Part shown: one piece after another, positions 46,943-58,459 of the stretch
How the letters are laid out: every line of letters starts with the position of its first letter
Position numbering within the stretch: the first letter of the stretch is position 1
Source of the DNA: Ophiura sarsii
Lineage: Eukaryota; Echinodermata; Ophiuroidea; Amphilepidida; Ophiuridae
DNA length: 64,000 nucleotides
Direction of reading: 5' to 3'
Assembly (NCBI GenBank): GCA_035610835.1
Contig: CM069447.1
Location: forward strand, 40,165,437-40,229,436
The notes under the pieces: generated by a model
Seen by the model: only the letters and a program-made list of their open reading frames with translations
Database searches by the model: none
What the model was told of the DNA's origin: nothing
Made by a program: the position numbers and the translations under genes

Positions 46943-48294
46943 ATGGGTCATTCTTCGGTAAATGTTACATTTCAAGTTTCAAACTCGGATTTAAATTTCA
47001 AATATTTCTAGCTTTGAATATCGTAAAGCATGCTTGGCATACATTTACGGATACTTAATTGATTCTTACCCTTATTGTTTATAGGTTGGTCACACGATAG
47101 TGTAATCTCCGTCACATTTTCAGTATAAAAATCCATTAGAAAATGTACATGTTTCCGACTAGAAATTGACATTACATATCCCAAACTATAAAATAAAGAG
47201 TATTCTCTCGATTTTAAAACTTCGCAAAACATTACAACCTCAAAAAAACACCAATTTTTGGTTAAAATGTTGACTGTCGCTTTATTTTTCATCGAAACCC
47301 TCTTTATAGCCAACATACATGTCAGCTAAGTTAGCATGAGAACACTATTTATTTGTACATTACAACTGATAATTGTGTCCAATACTGTATTACTTTACAC
47401 ATTATGAGCATCAAATACTCATGTGACGGATATGACTGCATGTGAAAGTCATATCCGTTACGGTGCCCGGTCATCTCCGTCACACAGAAAATCAACGAAA
47501 ATCTGACGGAGATGACGGAAATGTGACGGATTTGACGTGACGGAGATGACCATCTTAAGTGTTGGGACGGTATAGCTTCGCTGAAAAAGTATGTCTAGCG
47601 ATCTTCTTCAGGGGTATCGTTAGCGGTCACTACTTTGTTTTACCACTGATCCTAAAAATCCAATGAATATATATTTTCAATTAATTCTATAGCGTTCGGA
47701 GATGACACTGAATAAACATACGCACACATACTATGTTTCGAAAAAACCTGATTTTTGATGTATTTACTAAATAATAGCGCGCACTAACGTCACATGTGTT
47801 AAAGTTCATGTGCGGTAAGATCAAACGGTCAAAGCAGTGTTTATATTCCCCCTTTTATTGAAAATGATATGGCGCTGCATATGGTCTGCGACGAAGATGA
47901 CGCGAAACGTCGGGACAGAAATTTCCCGACAAGAACTGCTATAAGCCTATAATGCCGTATTTGGATGGATGAAATATGATTAAATCGTAAATAACTAGCG
48001 TTTATGAGTATTTTCATGACGAAAATCCCCTCCACCAAATTAATATGGCAATCGGAAATTTTACGCGTAACATCGGGACACGGGGTTTTATAGGGTATTG
48101 GCATCAAACATTGGACAAATGTTATATAAAAAAATAATTCTCCAGCGTTTTATGATTTTGTTATGGTGGGGATTACGTTTATGAACAGAAATACGTTAAA
48201 AGATGTTGTTAAGAATGACAAAATTACCAGATATAGGCCTAGGATGTCAAAGTATCGGGACATGAAATGTGACATTTACCGAAGAATGACCCAT
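46943..48294. mobile_element. 1352-bp TIR element with 3-bp target duplication and known empty site
   Basis: A 32-bp terminal repeat begins ATGGGTCATTCTTCGGTAAA at 46943 and is mirrored to 48294 with one mismatch. TAG stands immediately outside both ends (46940-46942, 48295-48297). The block A intron has the same flanks with a single TAG (17439-17441), giving the pre-insertion site. The interior carries repeated GACGGAGATGAC/GTCATCTCCGTCAC motifs (47455-47545) and two short frames without recognisable transposase similarity. A 3-bp TAG duplication fits a PIF/Harbinger-like mechanism, but family assignment is uncertain. Confidence 0.85.
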
Positions 48295-48463
48295 TAGATA
48301 GGGCTAGGACTCTCAAGTGATATGGAAGGCTAGCCAACCCTTTTTCAGCACTTCACACATGCAAATAGTGAGCTCAAATTCTTCAATGGATCAGGATAAT
48401 CAGTACCAGGTTCTATGACTATATTTGTGATATTATTTGACATACGTCGTACTTCTTTTTCAG

Positions 48464-48700
48464 CACCAAATTTTGAGTACTGTCCTGTCGACCAGTCAAT
48501 GTCAACTGACCCCTCACTACCTACAGCCATGGCAACATGGGATAAACCTGAAGCATATGATATATTGGGAGACATGCTTGCGATCACCTGTAGTAAGGAT
48601 TCTGGTTCACACTTTCAAATTGGAGAGACTAATGTCACCTGTAAAGCTACATACAAGAATGTTTATACGACAATGTGCAACTTCACCATAGCCGTAAAAG
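48464..48700 (+). CDS. HYR exon B1
   Basis: A 237-nt phase 1-1 exon orthologous to A1: APNFEYCPVDQSMSTDPSLP, TWDKPEAYDILGD, ITC, FQIGETNVTCKATYKN, CNFTIAVK. Acceptor TTTTTCAG, donor G|GTATGA. Positions 5' of the acceptor also match block A (TCAATGGATCAG, GTACCAG, GTTCTATG). Confidence 0.85.
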
Positions 48701-49118
48701 GTATGATCAACTTAACCTATACGATGTGATTTGGAAAAAAAATATGAACTGCTCGAAATTGTCAGCAGATGATGTTACCCTGGTCCTAAATTTCAGAAGG
48801 ATTAAAATAATATTCTCTGCCGGGACTAATATTGCATATTGACTCTCTATTATTGCAGGACAATATCGGCTAGGATACGATACAACTTAAATAAATATTT
48901 CAAGGTTTTCATGGTCGTACCTTCCGGGTGCTCAGTATCAGCTTGCTTTCGGTCAATAAACAGCTAGGCATGTTGCTCAACAATTTTGGAAGAACTATGA
49001 TTACGGCTTTCATCTTCGCTAATATCTTATCAGGTTATTCCGCTACAAATAACAGTCTACAGTCTTTTCTGTTGCATAAAATATGTTACAACTTGTTTTC
49101 GCTATATTTATTTTTCAG

Positions 49119-49358
49119 ACAGGGAAGCACCTATCTTCACAAATTGTACAGCCATCAGAACATCAGAACCAACCCTTCCTGAAACTACAGTAGTGGTGGA
49201 AAACCCTAGAGCTATAGATAATTCCGGACAGGCGCCTTATATCTCGTGTAACAAAGAGGCTGGTTATGAATTTCCTGTTGGAGATACTGAGGTTATCTGT
49301 GAAGCGAGTGATGAAAGTGAAAACATAGCGACGTGCAATGTCATCGTACACATAATTG
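49119..49358 (+). CDS. HYR exon B2
   Basis: A 240-nt phase 1-1 exon orthologous to A2, with the same one-codon loss of the core tryptophan (VVVENPRAIDNSG). The usual CPA reads CTA here. It has DTEVICEASDESENIATCNV and ends VHIIG. Confidence 0.83.
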
Positions 49359-49411
49359 GTAAGCTACCAATTCAATCATAATGATGAATATGAAACTAAA
49401 GAACTTAAAGT

Positions 49412-49430
49412 ACGAGGGTCATTCAATAAG
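49412..49430. repeat. Mariner-like terminal fragment, block B copy
   Basis: ACGAGGGTCATTCAATAAG, at the place corresponding to 19101 in block A; an insertion older than the duplication. Confidence 0.4.
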
Positions 49431-49750
49431 TTCTACCTCCGCCCTCATAACATCGCAAACATGAATGTCAGCTCTGAACCATGACTACACATTGATTATT
49501 GATATCTATTTCGCTTTGTTATGATGCGGTCAAAGAGAGGGCGAGATAGTGGACGACTGAAACGGAAAATGACCTTTAATGTTTTGCAGTGGTTTTCCAT
49601 TTTGTATAATTAGATATAAGAGCATGATTTAAATACTGAAAATGAATATATTACAGTATTATCATGTGTAGGGAAGATTGTAAGCAATATTGACTCATTA
49701 GGCTTGTAAACATATAGAGATATTCAGACAAAAAATGGAATAGTTAGGTG

Positions 49751-49833
49751 TTACCCTCGTCCTCCTTAGGGGAGGTAACCCCCACCCCCTAGGTGCCAGT
49801 GTTACAAAAATGTCTCAGGAGGACGAAAGTTAA
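49751..49833. mobile_element. Miniature TIR insertion, block B copy
   Basis: The counterpart of 19515-19617: TTACCCTCGTCCTCC and a partly mutated mirror (GGAGGACGAAAGTTAA). The C tract is shorter here. Confidence 0.55.
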
Positions 49834-49975
49834 CGCTCATACAAATTTTCAAAAATCACTAAAGCTTTATGTCGGACTATATACTACCATCGGTAGCTTT
49901 TTATGTGGCGTACTTTGGAATAATTGTCCAACTTTTTTATCTTGACTCTTGATGTTTCATATGAATGGAATCTAG

Positions 49976-50221
49976 TTCCAGAGGAACCGGCATTCAGTGT
50001 TTGTCCGGAGACTCAAACGAATACTACCTGGCATGGTCAGTCTTTCGGTGTGGTAGAATGGAACCACCCTCTAGCTTCTGACAACTCTGGAGATACCCCT
50101 AAGGTGACGTGTGATGTAGACTCGGGATCCAATTTTACAATTGGACGAACTGACGTCATATGCATGGCTAATGATGCGAGTGGCAACCAAGCAACGTGCA
50201 ATTTCACTGTCAGTATTATCG
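49976..50221 (+). CDS. HYR exon B3
   Basis: A 246-nt phase 1-1 exon of the main subfamily: VPEEPAFSVCPETQTN, WHGQSFGVVEWNHPLASDNSG, DVDSGSNFTIGRTDVIC, MANDASGNQATC. The first residue is V instead of D because the exon opens TT instead of AT. Confidence 0.88.
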
Positions 50222-50457
50222 GTAAGGTACCGCAACCACTTGTCTCATTTTACAACAATCTCATGTATATTTCAAGGTGTTCTCGGTCTTACTTCCCGTT
50301 ACTTAGTATCAACTTGTTTTTGATTTGTTTACTATAACTCAATTGTTTTATTACCAATTATCTAATAAATGTAAGGCTTTTCGTTGTAATAATCCCTAAT
50401 ACCATCCCAATCATCTCAAATTTCACATGGACCATTCCCTTCTAAATCATCTTTCAG

Positions 50458-50703
50458 ACACGGAAGCACCCGTTTTCACATTATGTCCAGCCAACCGTAC
50501 ATTAGAACCAACCCTCCCTGAAACTACAGCAGAGGTAGTATGGGAAAACCCTGAAGCAGTGGACAATTCCGGAAAAGCGCCATCTGTTTCATGCAACAAA
50601 GTGTCTAGTTATGCATTTCCGGTTGGAGAGACTAAGATTATATGTGAATCAAGTGATGCGAGTGAAAATATAGCAACGTGCAACTTCACCGTACACATAA
50701 TTG
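50458..50703 (+). CDS. HYR exon B4
   Basis: A 246-nt phase 1-1 exon of the EAP subfamily with the tryptophan kept: DTEAPVFTLCPANRTLEPT, AEVVWENPEAVDNSGKAP, VGETKIICESSDASENIATC, VHIIG. Block A has no counterpart at this position; its only EAP repeat is A2. Confidence 0.88.
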
Positions 50704-50825
50704 GTAAGCTACCGAAAGTCCTTTGAATACGTTTGTTTTAACTCCTAAATGCGTATAATACGTCATGCATCTACTAAAAAAATATTCGCATTTGCACTTA
50801 TATTTTGGTTTGAATGCAATCTAGA

Positions 50826-50877
50826 TCCTGAAAATCCCGCATTTAGTGTTTGCCCAGAAAATATAACGGCTAATGTA
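50826..50877 (+). pseudogene. HYR exon remnant, 5' end only
   Basis: After CAATCTAG the blocks ATCCTGAAAATCCCGCATTT and TGTTTGCCCAGAAAATATAA match an HYR exon start. At about 50877 it runs straight into intron-type sequence (CTCCCATTAAGTTGCAAC), which in other units lies upstream of an exon. A deletion between two units removed the rest. Confidence 0.75.
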
Positions 50878-50954
50878 CTCCCATTAAGTTGCAACAATAT
50901 TCCAACTTTTTTTTAAAATCTTGATTCTTGATGTTTCATTTTAATGCAATCTAG

Positions 50955-51200
50955 ATCCAGAGGAACCTGCATTCAGTTTTTGTCCGGAGACTCAAACGCA
51001 TACTACCTTGTATAGTCAGTCTTTCGACGTCGTAGAATGGAACCAACCTCTAGCTACTGACAACTCTGGAGATACCCCTATTGTGACGTGTGATGTAGAG
51101 TCAGGATCCAATTTTACAATCGGACGAACTGACGTCATCTGTATGGCTAGTGATGCGAGTGGCAACAAAGCAATGTGCAATTTCACTGTCAGCATAATCG
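50955..51200 (+). CDS. HYR exon B5
   Basis: A 246-nt phase 1-1 main-subfamily exon with local changes YSQSFDVVEWNQPLA and DVICMASDASGNKAMC. The frame, acceptor (CTAG) and donor (G|GTAAGC) are intact. Confidence 0.88.
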
Positions 51201-51378
51201 GTAAGCTACCACAATCAATTTTCTCATTTTATAACGATATCATGCATATTTCAAGGTGTTCTTAGTCTTACCTTCCGGGTACTTACAATACCAACGTTTA
51301 CCATGGGCCACTATAATACCACCGACGAATATTTAGTATTCAATCGTCATTAGATATTCAGTCAAGATACGGCATAGT

Positions 51379-51594
51379 TATGTCCAGCCAACATCAGAAC
51401 CAACCCTTCCTGAAACTACAGCAGAATTAGTATGGGAAAACCCTGAAGCTTTAGACAATTCCGCAAAAGCGCCTTCTGTCTCATGCAACAAAGTGTCTAG
51501 TTGTACATTTCCGGTTGGAAAAACTGAAATTATCTGTGAAGCAAGTGATGCGAGTGAAAATATAACAACGTGCAATTTCACCGTACGCATACCT
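51379..51594 (+). pseudogene. HYR exon B6, broken EAP-type repeat
   Basis: From TGTCCAGCC onward it matches B4, but the acceptor and the first dozen codons are missing, and a small deletion after GCCAACATCAGAACC shifts the frame. The opening frame meets a TAG shortly after. The 3' part (VGKTEIICEASDASENITTC in the old frame) and a GTAAGC donor remain. It should be skipped by splicing; the symmetric phases of its neighbours make that harmless. Confidence 0.8.
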
Positions 51595-51821
51595 GGTAAG
51601 CTACCGAATGTCTTTTGAATACGTTTGTTTTAACTCCTAAATGCGTATACGTCATTGCATGCATCTACTAATACAATATTCGCATTTGCACTAATATTTT
51701 GGTTTGAATGCAATCCAGAAAATATATATATATATATTTTGGCCAGAAAATATTGAGTTACAACAATATTCCAACTTTTTAAATCTTGATTTTTGATTTT
51801 TTTCATTTGAATGCCATCTAG

Positions 51822-52067
51822 ATCCAGAGGAACCTGCTTTCAGCTTTTGTCCAGAGACTCAAACGAATGCTACCCTGAACGGTCAGTCTTTCGGCGTGGT
51901 AGCATGGAACCACCCTCGAGCTACTGACAACTCCGGCGATACCCCTAGTGTGACGTGTAACGTAGGGTCAGGATTCAATTTTACAATCGGACGAACTGAC
52001 GTCACGTGTATGGCTAGTGATGCGAGTGGCAACAAAGCAATGTGCAATTTCACCGTCAGCATAATCG
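51822..52067 (+). CDS. HYR exon B7
   Basis: A 246-nt phase 1-1 main-subfamily exon: ATLNGQSFGVVAWNHPRATD, VTCNVGSGFNFTIGR, GNKAMCNFTVSIIG. A stub of another exon start (CAATCCAGAAAATAT, 51713-51727) and a TA run precede it. Confidence 0.88.
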
Positions 52068-52311
52068 GTAAGTTACCGCAGTCAAATCTATCATTTTTAT
52101 AACGATCTCATGAATCTCATGAAAAGCTTGACTTCTACGGCTTGTTTTTGGTGGTTTCTTTTTTCATTTTCTTGGTGAGCATTCTAACTCTCATTGTTTA
52201 GGTGGCGAACTTACTTGGCGTAAAGTTCAGAGGCAGGGACTCCCATTAAGTTAGAAAAATGTTCCAACTTTTTAATCTTGATTCTTGATGTTTCACTTGA
52301 ATGCAATCTAG

Positions 52312-52554
52312 ATCCAGAGGAACCAGCATTCAGTTGTCCGGAGACTCAAACAAATACTACCTTGCATGGTCAGTCTTTCGGCGTAGTAGAATGGTACCAT
52401 TCTCTAGCTACTGACAACTCTGGAGATACCCCTAATGTGACATGTGATGTAGAGTCAGGATCCAATTTTACAATCGGACGAACTGATGTCACCTGCATGG
52501 CTAGTGATGCGAGTGGCAACAAAGCAACGTGCAATTTCCCCGTCAGCATAATCG
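52312..52554 (+). CDS. HYR exon B8
   Basis: A 243-nt phase 1-1 exon, one codon shorter than its siblings: the phenylalanine before the first cysteine is missing (AFSCPET for AFSFCPET). It also has EWYHSLATD for EWNHPLATD and CNFPVSIIG for CNFTVSIIG. The core proline and a glycosylation sequon are thereby lost. The frame is intact, but the repeat looks relaxed. Confidence 0.85.
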
Positions 52555-52660
52555 GTAAGCTAACCGCAATAAATGCACTAATTTACAACGATTTTATGTA
52601 TATTTCAAGGTGTTCTCGGTCTTACCCTACGGGTACTTAGTATCAATTTTTTTTCCCTAT

Positions 52661-53720
52661 GGCCATGTGTTTTGAACTCACCACCCAAAAAGGGTGGTGG
52701 CGTTGCATTTTTGGTGACGAATCATCCATCTCTCTCTATTAACTTAACAACTGAATGTGGTAGAGCTATGGTTGAGGTGTCATGTGAAAGCCTATTTATC
52801 TAGCTACATTGTGTTAATAAATCAGGTATTTCTATAAATGTTTTACTGAGATATGATTGATTATGTTGTGAAAGTCAGGGGTGGTGGCGGTGGCGGCGGC
52901 GGCAGTGGCGGCGGCGCTGTGTGCAATCTCTATGGGGAATATAGAAAATGTTCCCAATTCTACGTTCAATTTACTATAACTCCTCATTCCTGTATGGTAC
53001 AAATATGATTTTGCTCTCATTTTATAGATTATTTTATATTCTATAATATTCTGTTTCAACAAATGTAACAACTATTGTGCAACAATTGTAATCATGAATC
53101 GATTGCGTTGTCCTTGGCTTTTTCCCTATTCGCTACACAGTGAACTTGCCCTAATTCATCGGTTTTACATACATGACTATAACAAAAGAAATATTTAACC
53201 GATGATAGCAAAATTATACATTTTTGGAAAGCTCTCAAATAGGGGAATTCAAAAATGCCGTTTAAATCAGGATAGGGTGCATACCAAAAAATATATACTT
53301 GTGAACTCTAATAACTATGAAATGTAAACGTTTGTGCTCATTTACTTCTCGATATAGTATATTTCAACACGTTTACCATTAACAACTATTATGTTCTGAT
53401 GGGTAATTGCATGAGGAACTTAAATATGCACAGTAAAATTATGATTGGGATAGGTATCAAATTAGTATTGAGCTTAAATTAAAATATGAAAAAAATCGAT
53501 AATTTTTGAACATTCTTAATCACAACATGTTACCATTAGGTCTCATCTAAATTCCAATAGCATATTTGGATTCCTTGTGAGATTACAGTTCAGAAAATAT
53601 ATACTTTATATGGGGTAGAACAAATAATTATTGCGATATGCTAATTCGAATCTCAGATGGTGTAAAATGTAAACATCTGGACATGCAACGGTAAGGGTGG
53701 CGAGTTCAAAACACACGGCC
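52661..53720. mobile_element. Non-autonomous TIR element, copy 2 (partner 30558-31637)
   Basis: A 26-bp terminal repeat GGCCATGTGTTTTGAACTCA...CCACCC at 52661 is mirrored at 53695-53720 with two mismatches, flanked by CTAT on both sides (52657-52660, 53721-53724). The interior holds a GGC/GGT microsatellite (52878-52916) in place of the G run of copy 1. No transposase was found. Confidence 0.75.
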
Positions 53721-53724
53721 CTAT

Positions 53725-54494
53725 CCATTTTGGAGCTTTCGTTATAAAGTTATGGCAGATTTCCTCAGGCATGTCAAATTCAGCTTTGGCCATTTTTCAT
53801 GAGCAGAGAACTCTTTTATTCGATTCGTCATTCTGTGTATATTTGAACATAATGAATCAAATCAATAATAATCTACCCACTAAATGTTAATATTTGTATT
53901 TTAGCAGACAATCATATTTTCATTCATATTGTTCATGACACGCTATAGAACATTTTGATTTTAGATTTTTTAAAACAATACATTGACATCCAATAATCAT
54001 CATCAGTTGAAAATCTAATTCTTGTTCCAAAGTGCTTGTTACTGAATTGATCATATCTCTGCAATTAGGCGGTACAATTTAATGGGACGAAGTGTACTGG
54101 ATAGGAGATTAATAGTGCCTACCAGCAGTCTAATTCTTGAAAACAAACAAACATGGGATGTATTTAAATTAATGTTGTTCCCCATCCCATGGAACACTCT
54201 TTTACATCTCGTAACATGCGTGCTAATCTAAACTTTGCTGCCTCTCAAAACCCAGACGAATTTTGTCAACAATCGTTTGGCATAGGCCCTACATGTATAT
54301 CACTTGTGCTGCTCCTTTCATCACAATTAGGATTTTTATAAGCATTTGCATTTATTTTTCGGGAAGCAACAATTTGTCAATCAAGCGCATTTGAGAAACG
54401 TGCAGTATTCAAAAGATATACAAGAGATAAATACAAAAACGAAACGAGATTTATTTCTTGGTATATGATTCATTTGAATTAATGTACTTTTCAG
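53725..54494 (+). other. Intron before B9, duplicated before B10
   Basis: Blocks such as GGCAGATTTCCTCAGGCAT, CAATTAGGCGGT, AACAAACAAACATGGGATG and TTTGTCAATCAAGCGC recur in the same order at 55040-55640. The B9 and B10 exons therefore duplicated with more than 1 kb of flank. No further exon was recognised. Confidence 0.6.
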
Positions 54495-54740
54495 ATATTG
54501 AGCAACCTTCATTCAGTATTTGTCCAGAAAATCAAACGACCACTACTGCGCATGGTCAGTCCATTAGTGTGATACAATGGACCCACCCTATAGCTACTGA
54601 CAACTCAAGAGATAATCCTACTGTGACGTGTGATGTAGAATCAGGTTATAATTTTGCAATCGGTCGAACGGAGGTCACCTGTATGGCTAGTGATGCGAGT
54701 GGCAACAAAGCAACGTGCAATTTTACTATCAACATAATCG
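54495..54740 (+). CDS. HYR exon B9
   Basis: A 246-nt phase 1-1 exon of the IEQ subfamily: DIEQPSFSICPENQTTTTAH, SVIQWTHPIATDNSRDNP, DVESGYNFAIGRTEVTC, CNFTINIIG. Acceptor TTTTCAG, donor G|GTAAGC. Compared with B10 it has NSRD for NSGD. Confidence 0.9.
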
Positions 54741-55753
54741 GTAAGCCGCTCTTGGTTAAACGATGTCGTGTGTCTCCTGAAATGCGGTTTTTTTCTACGT
54801 AAGGTCTAATTTTACACTCATTCCTCATCTTCACGACATATTAACATTATAGGATAACCTCTCCAAATCTTTAGGTTTAAACATTTCGCATAGGCCATAT
54901 ACTCTATTTATGCTCCTTTTATCAAACGTACGAAAGAAAGTTTTTAGTAGTGTACGTATTGTATTTTCAGCGGTCTTACCTTCCGGGTACTTAGTATTAC
55001 GATTTTCTTCTATCCATTTTGGAGGTTTTGTTATACAATTATGGCAGATCTCCTCAGGCATATCAAATTCAGCTTTGGCCACTTTTCATGTGCAAAGAAC
55101 TCTTTTATTCGAATCGTCGTTCAGTGTGTATTTGAACATAAAATCAATACTAATCTACCCACTAAATGATATAAGTTGAATTTGAGCAGACAAACATCCA
55201 TATTATTCATGACACGCTACAGAATTTTAAGATTTTTTAAAAACAATACATTTACATATTTTATAATCGTCATCATTGGAATCACAATAACAGTTTTTTT
55301 CAGTTTAAAATCTATTTCTTGTTACAAAGTTGCCAAAATAGGCTTCGCACTTTGATCATATCTCTGCAATTAGGCGGTGAAAATTAATGGGACGAAGCGG
55401 TCTAAATCAAGAAAACAAACAAACATGGGATGAATTTTAAATTAATGTTGTTCCCATCACATGGGACAGCAACTTCATCATTTATAGCCGCCTTCCTTTC
55501 AAAACCCAGACGAATTTTGTCTACAATCGTTTGGCATAGGCCATACAATGTATATTATGTTAGCTGCCCCTTTCATCACCGGTAGGATTTTTTTAAGCGT
55601 TTGAATTTATTCCCGGGAAGCATCAATTTGTCAATCAAGCGCTTTTGATAATAGACACGTGCAGTATTCAAAAGATATACAAGAGATAAATACAAATGTA
55701 TAACGAGACGAGATGTATTTCTTGTTATATGATCCATTTGAATTACTTTTCAG

Positions 55754-55999
55754 ATATTGAGCAACCTTCATTCAGTATTTGTCCAGAAAATCAAACGACC
55801 ACTACTGCGCATGGTCAGTCCATTAGTGTGATACAATGGACCCACCCTATAGCTACTGACAACTCAGGAGATAATCCTACTGTGACGTGTGATGTAGAAT
55901 CAGGTTCCAATTTTACAATCGGACGAACTGACGTCACCTGTATGGCTAGTGATGCGAGTGGCAACAAAGCAACGTGTAATTTTACTGTCAACATAATCG
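55754..55999 (+). CDS. HYR exon B10 (last HYR before the lectin domains)
   Basis: A 246-nt phase 1-1 exon, 1259 bp after B9 and nearly identical in its first half. The second half (DVESGSNFTIGRTDVTC) matches the main subfamily instead. This mosaic suggests gene conversion between repeats. The following intron runs to the first CTLD exon in the same phase. Confidence 0.9.
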
Positions 56000-56891
56000 G
56001 TAAGCCGCGCTTGGAATGCATGTTTATTTTCTACGTCTAATTTTACACTAAAGGTCTAATTTTACACTCATTCCTCATTTTCACGACCTATTAACATGAC
56101 AGGATAACTTTCATATCTTTAGGTTTCAACATTTCGCATAGGCCATTATACTCTACGAGGGTCGGTCAATAAATAATGAAAGTGATCATGGTATGGGATG
56201 CATGAGTGATTCCATGAGGGATAATGATCAATACAAAGTATGAACCTTTGTCTTTCAAACAAAACAAACAAACAAACAATATTTGTGATTCACTGACTAA
56301 GCATTTTTCAATAAAAATGGGCTATTTGAAATACTGATATTTGTATACTTTTTATTCAATTGCCTCTCCTTACCTTTTCCTCTTATACTACATACATGTA
56401 TATCAAATTACACAGGGATTACAGTTATTGCCTTTGTTATTCCTTCAGGACCCAAGCGTGTGTCTGTATGGACCTACCGTGTAAACAACACCTGTTAGCC
56501 CGGTGGCGTAGCCAGGTTTTCCATGCAACTTTTTGATTAGCCGTCAACAATCGGGAGGGGGGTTAGAGACGTTGCGACCCCATTCCGGCGTGAAAAACTG
56601 CAATTTTTCAACTAATTTGCCTGTCTTTATTTCTCCCTTTACCTTCCCGATTTGTTGCTGCCTTCCAATTTTCCCGGTCAATTTTTCCAGGGGGGGGGGG
56701 GGGGGGGGGGGGGAGGGAGGAGGGGGGGGGGGATGGTTGAAATCACACTAATTAGCATTATGCCTCTTTTTTGTGGAAAAAAACCGAAATATTTCAGCGG
56801 AGTCCATAATTTTACGGAGACTTTTAAGAGTGTAGGTTTACAAGTACACCATTATGCACATCTTTAATCTGTTATTTTTTTACTTATACAG
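56000..56891 (+). other. Intron between the last HYR and CTLD1
   Basis: Carries a mariner-like end (ACGAGGGTCGGTCAATAAAT, 56155) and a G-rich run (about 56691-56732). The poly-Gly frames there are artefacts. No exon was recognised. Confidence 0.5.
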
Positions 56892-57028
56892 TATGTGAGT
56901 TTAGTTGGATAGCCTTTGGAAACGAATGTTACTGGATAGGAGATAATGAGTTGTCTTGGGATCAAGCCAGAACACAATGTTGGCACAAAGGAGGAGAACT
57001 CGCAACTGTAAACTCACAAGAAAAGAAA
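56892..57028 (+). CDS. CTLD1 exon 1
   Basis: A 137-nt exon (acceptor TTATACAG, donor AAA|GTAAGT), entering in phase 1 and leaving in phase 0. It encodes VCEFSWIAFGNECYWIGDN, then ELSWDQARTQCWHKGGELAT and VNSQEKK. The WIAFGNECY opening, SWDQA helix start, C and GGELATVNS are the classic N-terminal half of a long-form C-type lectin fold. The extra N-terminal cysteine pair gives the long form. Confidence 0.88.
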
Positions 57029-57667
57029 GTAAGTTATCATGGTTATGTAAGAGGGTAGTCATACGCGTTTGGAGGACAGCTAACAAATTCATAATCATAT
57101 TGAGACATTGTCATGCAGGTGATAGGCCTACCTTTTCTCAATTCAGAAGGAAATATCCAAACGCGGAATCTGTGTGATTTTGTTGCACCCATTGGACCTG
57201 CGCAATTGTATTTGAAACCAATATGACATGTTTGTTAACACTCCGTTTTCGAAATGTTCACAAAATGTTTCAAAGATATTACATTTCATTACCTTTCTAG
57301 GAATCATTATGAGAAACGCATTAGAATAAATACAAACATGACTAGTACTTGTTAGTAATTCATGAGATAAACTTTCAACATTGGGAAATGTTTCTGAAAA
57401 TAAAAAGGTTTTGTATGGCAAAAAAATTAACCGCATTGAAAGTATTAATAACTAGCCCAGATCAATTCCGATAGATGCATTATTAGATTACCAGCATCCA
57501 CAAATTAATCAAAATAAACAGTTGGATTTGGATAATAATTAGAAGTTATTGGAAAAACATCTATTTCTGGTATCAATCTTTACAACTGAACATAGTTAAA
57601 ACGAAATTCCAGTAGAAAAAATATTTCTTAACCCTAACTCCCTGGGTGGTTTTTCATTAAGAAGCGC

Positions 57668-57671
57668 TTAA

Positions 57672-57703
<32 letters not shown>

Positions 57704-58312
57704 CGGTGTGTGGACCCTCAGCTTAGCCTCCGTAAAACTGCTGTAACTCCTTCATTATTCATTTAATATATATAAAAGTATACATTTTCTTGAAGGAAAG
57801 GGTTCAATGAATCCAACCATGAACATGAAATTGACCATTTTGGAAAACATTATAAAAAACATGTTTTTTTGACCCATTTTAAGTTTACGCAAGATAACTC
57901 AAAATCTATTTTGTCAAATTTTGTCATACTAGTTTTAACATAATCCTAATAGAATTCCCTAGGAGGCAATTTTTGGCACTTTTTGGTCTATAATTCAAAA
58001 CAAAAAAAAGATATTAATAAAAAAAAACGCCTCCTAGGTAATTTTATTAGGATTTTGATAAAACTAGTATGACAAAATTTGACAAAATATATTTTGAGTT
58101 ATTTTGCATAAACCTAAAATGGGTAAAAAAACATGTTTTTTATAATTTCTTCCAAAATGGTCAATTTCATGTTCATGGTTGGATTCATGTGAACCCTTTC
58201 CATCAATAAAATGTATACTTTTATATAGATGAATAATGAAGAAATGAAATGAATAGTGAAGAAGTTACTGCAGTTTTACGGAGGCTGTACCTGAGAGTCC
58301 ACACCCCCTTAA
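57668..58312. mobile_element. Large palindromic foldback element in the CTLD1 intron
   Basis: Arms 57668-57967 and 58029-58312 are inverted copies over nearly 300 bases each (CCGTAAAACTGC, ATGAACATGAAATTGACCAT, TTTGTCATACTAGTTTT, CCTAGGAGGC), with a 61-base spacer. The left arm contains a G run of about 31 (57672-57702) where the right arm has only CCCCC. Ends are TTAAGGGG/CCCCTTAA. A solo terminus is at 2581-2636. Confidence 0.85.
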
Positions 58313-58346
58313 ATATGTGTTCCGTCATTTATTGTAAATTACACAG

Positions 58347-58459
58347 GGATTGTTAGAGGGTCTTATCAACGATGCTTTCTGGATAGGCTTATATAACAGG
58401 GGCAGCGAGGACTCATGGGTATGGGCTGCTGGAGACGTAGCCTTATTGGGCATTGACAA
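58347..58459 (+). CDS. CTLD1 exon 2
   Basis: A 113-nt exon (acceptor TTACACAG, donor AA|GTAAGT), phase 0 to phase 2. It encodes GLLEGLINDAFWIGLYNRGS and EDSWVWAAGDVALLGID. FWIGL and WVW are the hallmark core strands of the fold. The intron before it contains the foldback element 57668-58312, whose right end lies only about 35 bases from this acceptor. Confidence 0.87.
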
